Shown: in pieces, positions 34,230-44,089 of the stretch
How positions within the stretch are numbered: position 1 is the stretch's first letter
Layout: each line of letters begins with the position of its first letter
DNA from: Coffea arabica
Lineage: Eukaryota; Streptophyta; Magnoliopsida; Gentianales; Rubiaceae
Direction: 5' to 3'
Assembly (NCBI RefSeq): GCF_036785885.1
Contig: NC_092329.1
Coordinates: forward strand, 7,006,001 to 7,070,000
DNA: 64,000 bases
Notes under the pieces: generated by a model
The model's database searches: none
What the model was told of the DNA's origin: nothing
Seen by the model: only the letters and a program-made list of their open reading frames with translations
Position numbers and translations under genes: made by a program

Positions 34230-37200
34230 GAGATCCCTAATGGAGCATGAAGGTTAATTAGTTTATAGATGTGTTTTATATTTCTTGTAAAATTCTACTT
34301 ACAAACTGCTAGATGCACTCAATTTTGTATAAGCATCTTGAGCTGAATTTTGAAGTTTCAGTTAGTTTTTCTTTTAGTTTTGTATTTAAAATACATTATC
34401 TTTTCTTTCTTTTTTTTAAAAAAAAAATCTTTTCTAGTGGCCTTTTGGGGGAAAGGAATGCAGATGTTTCCTTGTGTTACCAAAATGGTTGGCCTGGAGT
34501 AATCTTTCATTGAAAAAAAATATCCTCAACTCTCCTCAACTTATGAGCTAATTGTGTTTGCTTGCACATGCAATTTAGCATGTCATCCAGTCATAAGCAT
34601 GGTGTTAAAAGTCTATGTTCAGTTCATTTTTATTTTTCTAATTTCTCATATAGGCAAATGGATATTAAATTTCCTAATTGGCAAGTGGAAAGGATATTCA
34701 AATTAACACTTGTGCACTCCATACTTTGTCATCAAGGTGGTATAGCTTGTACTATATCCCTAACTATTGCCAATTGTCTACTGGAGCTTGAATCCCCTCT
34801 TCACTTCTACTTGTTTGCATTAAACTGAAACTTTTTCTTCTATTAGAAAGGGAAGTTAGAAACTACAGAAACAGAGTTGTAGCATGTACTGATAAAGTCG
34901 AATTAAATTGATGAGATAAGAAATTCTGAGTGGCCATGTCCTTTGAAAAGAACAAGAAGATTGTATCCACAGATGAAAGAGCGGAAGAAAGATTGGCAAG
35001 GTGATCTGTGTCTATCAAATTCCATTAATGTTTGTGATCTTATACCCATTTCCATTTCTCTAGAATCAACTAACTAAACAAGTGGGAGAAGTTTCTGAAT
35101 ATCATAGAAACGGGCACTTGCAGTCTGGTTCTCACTTTTCCTTACCATTGTCAACCAGCAGTGACTAGGATTGGTTGGGCTGGGCTGCTTTCTAATTCTC
35201 TTGCTTTCTGTCATTACCGAAATAAGATTCCTAGTTAGACCAGCTGAAACTGCTGGTTCTGTCTGGCTTTGCAAACAATTTAAGTTTGTATCTTAAACTT
35301 TGCGTTATGATGGTATTGTCCTTAATTCAGCAAAAAGGAAGTAATCTCACTGACAAGCTGTTGCCTCTCTCTCTCTCTCTCTCCCCCTCTCCCTGTGTCT
35401 AATAATAGCAACTGTATTTGCTATGGTATTACCTCTTCGCAAGAAGCATCTGAAGGACAATTGATTATGAAGTACTACTCAATGGAAGACTTGTTTTCAT
35501 TATTTGGATGAAGTAGACTTGTGAATATGGCATATTAAATTACTAAAGTTGACTATGGAGCGAGAATATACACATACACACACACACATTTGCCAGTTAA
35601 AGCAGGAGAGCAAACAGCATGTATTTCTGGGGTTACTATCTAAGGGCGTTTGGAATAGCTGAAGGGACACCAATGTTTCTGTATTACACTAGTTGCAGAA
35701 AATTGCCTGCCTCACAGTTGCTGAGGCTGGCTGAAGACTCAGATTGTTCTGAGCTGATGTGGCTCAATCAGGGTCAAAAACTGACCTTAGCAATTGCCTT
35801 GAGGCAGCGCCCAGTTAGAGATGTATCTGTTCTGACACTTTCCTGTTATAGTGTAAGAAAATTCTGTTTATGTTTCAATCATGCTTCCATACGCTCAACC
35901 AGTGCTGTTCATGTTGTTAATAGGCAATGTGCTCTCTGTGAAATGACAACTGTTATTGTAAAACTTTGTTTCAAATAATTACCCATCCTTAATCTGGAAT
36001 GACATTTGATTCTATGCTTATGAAAGATGACTAGTATTAGGAGACTTTGAAAAGCTACTTGCACTTGTTGTGTCTCCTCTGTCCCTTACTAACTTTATTT
36101 GTCCAAAGTGGGAAGGGAGAGGTGGTGTCAAAGAACTGTATGTGACTAAGTTTTGGCCTTTGCATTTCAGCCATGCATTGTTTGGGATGTTTACTTAAAT
36201 TAGCTTGCATTTGCTGTTTTAGGTTATGATACTTTCATATCATGAACTTCAATAGAACTTGCTTTTTGCTTTGGTGATTTTTGGCAATATGCATGATTTG
36301 ATTGTTTTTCCAAGGCCTATCTAGTTTAGATACTCTTGTTGAAAGTGTCATCCTTTATCGCTTCCCCCCCCCCTCTTCAAATGATGCTTGTTGGAAATAA
36401 GAATTTGAGAGGTTGATTATGAATTAGCTTATATATTATGCATGAACTGGATTATCTACTCCGTACAGGATAATAGATTCTAGTCTGTTTCCGATAGATG
36501 TTTTGCTTGAGCACTCTGTTTAGGGTATTATAGATGTAGATAACTTTTGAGTAAACAAGGATTATTTGCTGGCACTTGGCATTTACATCAGGAAATCAAA
36601 AGTTTCTTTTCTTAGAGGAAAGTGAAACTAAGGTCTCCAAATTACCAAATTTTGGCAGATTTAAGGTCTCTAAGGAAATCATGCACAGACAAGGAGAGGG
36701 TGTAGAAGAACTGAGCTTGTCTGAGGTGGGACTAATAACTACTATCACTTTAACTTTGTCAAACATTTACGTATTGCCTGACCTTGAACTACTGATATGT
36801 GTTGTTACTGCAACTTAATTGGAGAGCTTCTTTAAGTTTCATTACAAGGGTCACTTATCTTCAAAATAGGATTCATTTGTCATCAGAAATATCTACAAGC
36901 AACATACCAAATATCACTTCTGTTATTTGCTCATCTTGGTGGGTTTTCCAGAATGATGCTTTTCTGCTTATCATCTTGAACTAGTCATGAAAATTTGAGT
37001 GTCGTGTTAAAAGATCATCACTACTCTCAAATCAACAAAGCTCCTGTGCAGTAATTTGTTGAAACTTAAAAAAAGTCACTGATTTAACAAAGTAGGATGG
37101 GCAGGCTGGTCATTCACCAGGAATGAGCTGAGTTCTGATTTCGTGCATGCTAAAGCGACCACTCATCCCCCTATTAATTTTCCTTCCTTAAATGATGCAA

Positions 37201-37555
37201 GAACCAACCATGCTTAATGCCAGTTTGCTATTAAGAATAGCAACCTTTTCCTCTTCTCCTACTACGTGGCTGATACGAAATCAGTTAGAATGTCATAGTC
37301 TTGTAACTAAATTCGTACTGTTCTTTCAAAGGTAATAATGATTCTGATAGTCTTAGACTATTTATTCTTGGTCCTGAAGTTAACATTTTTACTGAACTTG
37401 GAAACGTCATTCAAGTAATGCCGCTAAACTAGAAGAAATGGCGTTAAAAAAAGCTGCAATCTCTGTTTTGAAATTTGTTGTCCTTCGTCGTTGATTAAAA
37501 TTTGCTGTCTACTGAAGTAAGCATCAGCATTCATGCATATTTATGAGTCTTTTTT
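34230..37555. other. Gene-poor region after the RRM gene
   Basis: About 3.3 kb of intron-like or UTR-like sequence, less AT-rich than the transposon zones, with CT and CA microsatellites (35359-35398; 35570-35588). The longest plus-strand open frame (35619-35978) shows no recognisable domain. It may hold noncoding RNA or long 3' sequence, but I see no gene. Confidence 0.4.
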
Positions 37556-37564
37556 TTTTTTTTT

Positions 37565-37661
37565 CAAAGTCATCCCATTGAATGGATTTCCAGCTACTGG
37601 GGCTCAACCTGTGAATCATATTTCAGCATTGCATCCGAGAAGAATGCCATTTATGGATGAT
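37565..37661 (+). other. Orphan exon-like segment
   Basis: Preceded by a long T tract and CAAAG, and followed by ATAG/GTGCGC, the segment reads IPLNGFPATGAQPVNHISAL then HPRRMPFMDDR. Composition and borders look like a real internal exon with a polypyrimidine acceptor, but no partner exons or family were recognised nearby. Confidence 0.3.
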
Positions 37662-37664
37662 AGG

Positions 37665-39050
37665 TGCGCTTTCAGGATTTCCACTCTTACATTTTCATGG
37701 TAATTTTCTCTGCTGTCACGCTTAGGTGGCCAAGAAGTTTAGAAATAGGCAGAGGGATGGAAGAATCAGGTGATTTAATTCAAAAAGAATGAGAATTATG
37801 GTAGGAAAGTAGGAACTAGGAACCAGAAATGTATGCATGAAACAAAAGAGCAGCAGTTGCTCCAAATTTTTCCGCCCCAGAGGCTGGCTAACTTCCCCAA
37901 CCACTCACATACTTCCGCGTTCACCAAAAAGTATAGGATACCATGGGATGTGGCGGGACCATTTGATGTTGTAAGTGCGTTGTTAGGTGAGGTCTGTTGT
38001 GTTAAATGTATCAGTGTGCAACTGTTTAGCCAAGAATTTTTCAAAGAGGTTAATCAAGCTTTCTTGCAGGGAAAAAATGGATTTCTTAGCCACAAAACTT
38101 CACCTTTTACTTTTGTTGAAAAATTGAAGAGGGGGGGGGGGGGGTTAGGTTAATTGTTAGGGTCAAAATGTGGAATTCCCTGTTGGAAGTTGTAGTAGCA
38201 ATGAAACAAATGAAGCTCAAAAAAAAAAAAAAAAAAAAAGCAGAGAGTGAAAAATCAAAGAAGATACTCATGAGTCATAATGACCAGCATCCATGTATCC
38301 AGCTGAACAGGATAAAGACTTCCACTTTCTTAGTTACCACTTCCGTCTTTTATTCATCATATGTAACTTTCGAATCCTGATCATATGACAATAGCTTTAT
38401 GGTCTGAATTCTGAGAGCTCCATCCCCTTTTTTTGCTTCTTTTTTTTTTGTTGCTTATCTTATCTTTTGGTATGAGTAGGGCTCGCGAGTATGTTTGATT
38501 TGGCCCTTGGCATGATTATGTTCTCATCTAATGATGAGTGTAGGGAATCATTTTTCTTTCTCTCTCTCTTTGTTTTTTAAAAAAAATTTTGGGCATAGAG
38601 AATTTCTTTTCACCAACTTCAGAAATATCTAATGTTGGCCCTTGAACTTTGTAATTGCATTAGGCAAGATGCATACGCAAGAAGACAGAGAAAGATAACT
38701 AATAATAACTAAGGGTGGTAATTTGCTTGCTGAAGCATCAGACGTCCAGTTCCCTCTTTTGACAATTTTGGTTCTCTGTTTTTCCTGTGCTCTTCTGGAG
38801 ACCGGTTTTTTTTTTTTCCACAAGTCTTTATTTGCATAATACAGTAAAGACGAAAATTACTCCACGAATTAATATTGGATACTTCAAAATATACCATGTT
38901 CTTTGAAGGTGGAAAAATGACGAAATTAATAGCCACTTTATGCAAGAAGTAGGTATAGAGTCTAACCGAAGTTATCCCCATGAATGACTTCCTTTACAAC
39001 CATGCACATAATCCTTACAAAATTAAGCGAACAACTCCATTTCCTTTTGT
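37665..39050. other. Intergenic region upstream of the phytocyanin gene
   Basis: No supported gene. Contains a G12 tract near 38133, an A tract near 38220 and T tracts near 37550 and 38810. Open frames here lack splice or family support. Confidence 0.4.
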
Positions 39051-39055
39051 GTCAT

Positions 39056-39062
39056 TATATAA
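39056..39062 (+). promoter_or_regulatory. TATA box of the phytocyanin gene
   Basis: TATATAA within CATTATATAAGGGAAC, 98 bp upstream of the ATG at 39160, a plausible plant spacing with a leader of about 65 bp. Confidence 0.6.
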
Positions 39063-39159
39063 GGGAACTCCCATTTCCCCCAGTTATCATCAATAACCAA
39101 TACCATAGTCAAAAAAAACCTATATTGGATCCCTCTCCCACCACTTCTATTCATCCACC

Positions 39160-40193
39160 ATGGCAAAACAAAGTTCTGGGATTTTATGCTTGATCCTGAT
39201 CGCTTTTGCTGCTGTTCCAAGTTGGGCAACTGATTACACAGTTGGAGACACTTCTGGTTGGGCACTAGGGATTGATTATACCTCATGGACTGGTGGGAAG
39301 ACCTTCAAAGTTGGCGACAACCTTGGTAAACTCTCTCAGCTTTCAAACCAGGAACAACTTACGTTACATTTGTTTTCTTAATTTTGGACATGGTGAAAGC
39401 ATAAAGGAGGTGAGGATCAAATCCTAGAAAGAGCAACGACTAACTTATAGTAACAACCACACTGGCCCTTTGCGTCCTATTTTTACAGGCTAGCTAGGAA
39501 CGTCCATTCTAGGAATTTGTTGAGCATGGATCTTGAAATTGGCGTTGTTCATTTTGTTATTGTAACCAAATCAATTCGTATTTTACGACATTACCTTGTT
39601 TTTTGGGAATGAATATACACAATTAAACCTGGTAAGGACATCCATTAGCCAACTTTTGCATCCTACATTTCACGATCTTACTAGCAGTAGTGATCCTAGT
39701 ATTTTCTTGAGCATGTACAAGTCTTGAAATTTGTATTTATTCTTCTTCTGCACTTTTTTTTTTTTTTTTTCAATTTGCAGTATTCAATTATGCAACTAGC
39801 CATACCGTGGATGAAGTGACACAAAGTGATTATGGCACATGCGCAGTGGGAAATGCCATTAGTACAGACAACACAGGCGCAACTACCATCCCTCTCAAAA
39901 CTCCCGGGACACATTATTTCATCTGTGGTGTCGTTGGCCACTGCGGCGGTGGGATGAAGTTATCCGTCACCGTGACAGGAGGAGGACCTACTGCATCTCC
40001 ACCAGCTGGAAGCGGAACAACTACTTCTCCATCATCTGGCACCACTACTACTCCGGCAACCGCTACAACTACCCTAACACCACCTTCAAGCACCACAACT
40101 ACTACCCAGCCATCGTCTTCAGCAGCTCTCACTCCATTTGGAGCCTTGTTTTTCACTTTGGTAGCTCTGATTTCTAAGTTGGTTATGTCTTAA
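39160..40193 (+). CDS. Uclacyanin-type phytocyanin (blue copper protein), 192 aa
   Basis: Exons 39160-39325 and 39781-40193; the single intron interrupts the codon before FNYATSH, a typical phytocyanin intron position. Residues 1-23 form a signal peptide ([15 protein letters not shown]). The plastocyanin-like domain spans about 24-118: [10 protein letters not shown] start, copper ligands His63 (TSHTV), Cys104, His109 and Met114 in the spaced C-x4-H-x4-M motif, and Cys76/Cys110 for the disulphide. The Met axial ligand marks the uclacyanin/plantacyanin side of the family, not stellacyanin (Gln). Residues about 120-172 are a Pro/Ser/Thr-rich, probably O-glycosylated region, and the C-terminus is hydrophobic ([15 protein letters not shown]), as in GPI-anchored members. 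Family knowledge: one-electron copper proteins of the plasma membrane/cell wall; the substrate here is unknown. Confidence 0.92.
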
Positions 40194-40839
40194 AAGCTTA
40201 GCAAGAGGGCTAGTAGTACTTACTCTAGCCAGGATAGAGGCAGTGCCATTTTCCTGTTCTTTTGTGTTATTCAATCCTTGCTTTTCTCTTGTACTTTTTG
40301 TTGAGGTTGTCTTTGTCCTTGATTAATTAGCTTAATTAATAATTGTCCCATTTATTGGTTTAGTTGTTTATACTGAACAATTTGCAATTGGACATTCAGA
40401 TTTGGGGTTGGGGGGGGGGTGGTGGATCTTCAAGAAAACCTTCAATATTTTACCATGGATGGCTGCTATTGACAAATTTTATTTTGTGCAATGAACTCTC
40501 TTTTCTACCCACCAAAAAAGAAGAAGAAGACGAAGAACATTTAGCCATGGATAATATTGAGATGGAATCATGGAAATGAGGCAAATGTATATTCAAAAAT
40601 AGGTCCTAGGGCGTCATTCAATTAGCTGGTAGACTCTGTCTAATCCTTCTAACACCTTTGTAGCAAGCAAATTTTGGTAAATTTAGAATTACTCTTTAGT
40701 ATTTACCAAAAGGACGAATATTATGAAGGGTGGCAAAGATTTCAAAATTCATATGAAGGCCGAAATTTTGTACTGGAAATTCAATAAGATAAATTATACG
40801 TACTTTTGTGGTTTGCATAACATCCCAAGAGCCTTGGTT
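40194..40839. other. 3' flank of the phytocyanin gene
   Basis: 3' UTR and intergenic sequence; G10 tract near 40409. No gene. Confidence 0.4.
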
Positions 40840-41397
40840 CCTGCGACTAGGCCTGTCAACGGGCCGGAATTTATTATTTCATACCCGGACCCGGCACACT
40901 ATATCGGATCCGGATCCGACCCGTTTACCCAACGGGTCTTTTACTCTATGTTCCGGATCCGGATCCGACGGGTCCCGGATCCGGATTCGGGTCTACCCGA
41001 AAAAAACTAACAAAATTTATAATTCCTAACAAAAATGAGAAAAAAATATATTTATAAATTAATTTCTAACTAATACAAAAAAAATCAAATAAGAAAAGAA
41101 ATCAAATTAACCTTACTCAAATACATCACCCTAATCAAATTATATTGATTAGGATCCGGGTCCAATTATATTGATTACTCAAATATATCATCCTAATCAA
41201 ATTTAAATATATATTTTAAATTATTAATCCATTTATATCCGGATCTGGGTCCAATACGGGTCGGAATACTATATTCCGTATCCGACCCGTTTTTTTGTTT
41301 GACAAAACGGATCCGGATCCGGGTCCGGATAACAGAATTAAATCCCTACCCATACCCGGATAAATTTGACGGATCCGGTCACAGCCCTACCTGCGAC
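40840..41397. mobile_element. hAT-like element with GGATCCGG repeats
   Basis: The element at 40848-41389 starts TAGGCCTGTCAACGGGCC and ends CCGGTCACAGCCCTA, with an identical 8-bp duplication CCTGCGAC at 40840-40847 and 41390-41397. Subterminal arms are packed with GGATCCGGATCCG and ACCCGTTT units in both orientations around an AT-rich core. Non-coding. Length and duplication fit a non-autonomous hAT. Confidence 0.9.
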
Positions 41398-41621
41398 GAA
41401 GCTCCATCAGCAACCCCTGGATAAAAATTCCTCTTGGTAATGGCATTTCTACTTCTATGGTCACACTACTCTTACACGATTTCTTTAGTTTAGGGTAAGT
41501 AGTAATAAATCCCCTTAAAGTTTTGGTCTCAAAACCCCTTCGCTTCCCAACCTTTATTTTTGAGCATTTTGCCCAATTCCATCAGTCAAAAGCAACGTTT
41601 GACTGTTACAAATTACTAAGG

Positions 41622-41772
41622 CCTTATTTGGATTGTAAATATTTAAAGAAAATTTTTTACGTTTTTCGTTAATATATTTTTTAATAACCTTTTTATCTCA
41701 CATAAATCAAATTTTTATAATATACTTTTCTATAAAAACTCCAAAAAAATAACAATCCAAAAGGGTTCTGTA
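41622..41772. mobile_element. TTTGGATTG-type foldback MITE
   Basis: The left AAGGCCTTATTTGGATTG is answered by CAATCCAAAAGGGTT, with an AT-rich interior of about 130 bp containing CCTTTTTATCTCACATAAAT, also present in the related MITEs at 13163 and 43937. Ends approximate. Confidence 0.55.
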
Positions 41773-42569
41773 CTTTTGAAAACGAGGGTTCTGTACTTTT
41801 GAAAACGCCCATGTTTCTAGTAGTTGGAACTTTTAGACAAAATTACACTGGTGGGTTGCTATATCATTTTTCTTTTGACAAATAAATGGCTAAATGCCAT
41901 TAAAAAAGTCCAAAAATTTTTTAGTCAAATGTTGGTACTAGTTTATTTGTGTTATTTATTGAAATTCGTTTACATAAAAAGTAATTGATTTGGTAATTTT
42001 TTTAGTGTTACTTATTGAAAACTTTTGCAAAAAATCTAATTAACTTTTTTATAGACTCATAAAGCATGTAATTTTTTCAAGTTTTTGTATCCAAAAATCT
42101 TGAAGTCAAAGGAGATTGGTAGCACATTGCAAAATTGCTAGCTGAAAAAACAACTCTTTAGTAATAGATGGATACGAGAATAAAGAACACATTGAAGGAT
42201 AGATCCTGAATATATACGTTTTTTATTTGTAATTACATTAGCTGTGTATATGTACATACATAATCCCAAGTCCAAAAAAATATTGTACATTTCTTGATGT
42301 TAGGACAAGGGTAATTTTTCAAAAAAGTTTCAACTAGCAAGAATAAGGGCACTTTTAGGAGTTCAGTAATTTGTAATGGTCAAATATTACTTTTGACCGA
42401 CGAAAGAGGACAAAGTGCTCAAAAATAAGGATTAGGGGGTAAAGTACTCAAAAATAAAGATTAAGAGGTACTGCAATTTAGCCTTTAGTTTATAATAATA
42501 GTAAAATTATTTTTTTAAACTTTTCTAAATAAAATACATGTTGCCCCCATACTTTACAAATTTCATGTA

Positions 42570-42760
42570 TACACACCTCATTGTCGAGGAATTTGGCATA
42601 GATATCACCATGGGGCCTTTTATGTTTAATTCTTTTTTCCCTGGTGGTAAACTAATAATTTAAACAAATGGAATGATATAATGTGCAACTCATTGTCGAG
42701 GAATTTGGCATAGATGCCACGAAGGGTCTTTTTTTTTTTTAAACTTCTTTTTTAGGCAGT
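42570..42760. repeat. Short direct repeat (CATTGTCGAGGAATTTGGCA)
   Basis: CTCATTGTCGAGGAATTTGG recurs about 110 bp apart (near 42580 and 42690), with similar following GCATAGAT...GGG/CCTTTT text, indicating a local duplication. Confidence 0.6.
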
Positions 42761-42828
42761 AATCTAATTTAAGCAAAGAAAAACAATAACCAAGCATGAT
42801 CACCACTAATTTAGAGTTGATAAATTAT

Positions 42829-42935
42829 TTAACTTTGATATATGCTCATTAGCGAGGCATTATATAATTTACCAGTCATTGAAAATTGCAAAAATAGGCT
42901 TTATGGCATGTAGTGGCAGTCAAAATTGCAAATAG
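42829..42935. repeat. Direct repeat, left copy (pair with 43719-43860)
   Basis: ATTTAACTTTGATATATGCT through CATTAGCGAGGCATTATATA and GCAAATAGACT recurs about 890 bp downstream. The hAT-like element 43150-43633 lies between the copies. Confidence 0.75.
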
Positions 42936-43141
42936 ACTGAGTTAAAGTCACTTGGAATGGAGACTGAGCTATAAATAATAGTTTGCTCGACTGGCTTGGA
43001 ATGGTAGTAGGCTTGCGGTCGTTTTAGAAAAAGAAAATGTACATGATTAAACTAACCTTTTCTCTTTGTTGTTATGTCAATAAGGGCATATTAGGATTTT
43101 TGAAGAGAAATGTGGTATATCGGGTCTATATAAAAATAGAG

Positions 43142-43641
43142 GAGGTAGGTAGAGTTACTATCGAGCCGAGTCGAGCTCGAGTAGCACCATACTCGAACTC
43201 AAACTCGATCAGAATCAGTGCTACTCGAGCTCAAGCTCGAGCTCGAACGAGTAAATAAATTTGGATTCGAGCTCGACTCAATAAAATAAAATTAAACTCG
43301 AGCTCAACTCATTTGAGCTTGAGTAAGCTCAAGTAAATATCAAGCCCGATCTACTCGAGCTCAAGCTCGAGTTTTCAACTAAACCTATTAATTTTTTTCA
43401 AAATATATAATATATAATATGAATATAATATAAATATATAATATAAATATAATATGAAAACTTGATTAAGCTCGTTGAGCACTTGAGTATTTATTTTTGG
43501 AGCTCAAACTCGACTTGTTGAATGTAACGAGTAGCTCGAACTCGGTTTGACCGAGCAAATCGAGCTCGAGCCAAGCTTTTGACCAAGCCGCTCGCAAGCT
43601 ACTCGCGAGCAGCTTGACTTGATTGCACCCCTAGAGGTAGG
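43142..43641. mobile_element. hAT-like element with CTCGAGCT repeats
   Basis: The element at 43150-43633 begins TAGAGTTACTATCGAGCC and ends GATTGCACCCCTA. Identical 8-bp flanks GAGGTAGG at 43142-43149 and 43634-43641. The arms contain dense GAGCTCGAGCTC units in both orientations around an AT core. Same general architecture as 40848-41389 and the older copy at 31633. Confidence 0.88.
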
Positions 43642-43718
43642 TGTAATTTTTAAAAATTAAAAGGAGGTGGCTGCAATTGTTATAAACCTTAGGGGAGGTT
43701 TGTGAAATTATCCCACTG

Positions 43719-43860
43719 TTTAACTTTGATATATGCTCATTAGCGAGGCATTATATAATTTACCAGTCATTGAAAACTGCAAATAGGTTTTATGGCATGT
43801 GGTTTGACGTCATATTTACCACTCAAAATTGCAAATAGACTTTGTGATTTGACGTCATAT
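43719..43860. repeat. Direct repeat, right copy (pair with 42829-42935)
   Basis: Starts TTTAACTTTGATATATGCTC and ends near CAAATAGACTTTGTG. It is slightly longer than the left copy, which lacks part of the middle. Confidence 0.75.
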
Positions 43861-43931
43861 TTTCTTTGCTGAGCCATTTATAATTAAGTAAGCCATAATT
43901 TGAATTAATCTACCATGAGTCGTGCCAAACT

Positions 43932-44089
43932 CAGTGGGTTTGTTTGGATTCACATAATTTCAGATAAAATAATTTACTTTACAAATTTCAATCACCTTTT
44001 CATATCACACACGTTAAATTACAAAAAGTACTACAGTAATTATCTCAAATAAATCATCCAAATACACTCCTATCCAAACAAACCCAGTG
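43932..44089. mobile_element. 148-bp MITE with 5-bp CAGTG duplication
   Basis: The element at 43937-44084 starts GGTTTGTTTGGATT and ends ATCCAAACAAACC, flanked by CAGTG on both sides (43932-43936, 44085-44089). It contains the CTACAGTAATTATCTC block. Same family as 13163-13330 and probably the 2-kb element at 14284. Confidence 0.8.

Noticed and set aside
35619-35978. 119-codon plus-strand open frame
   Set aside because: No recognisable domain, no conserved start context, Cys-rich low-plausibility sequence; probably chance in non-coding DNA.
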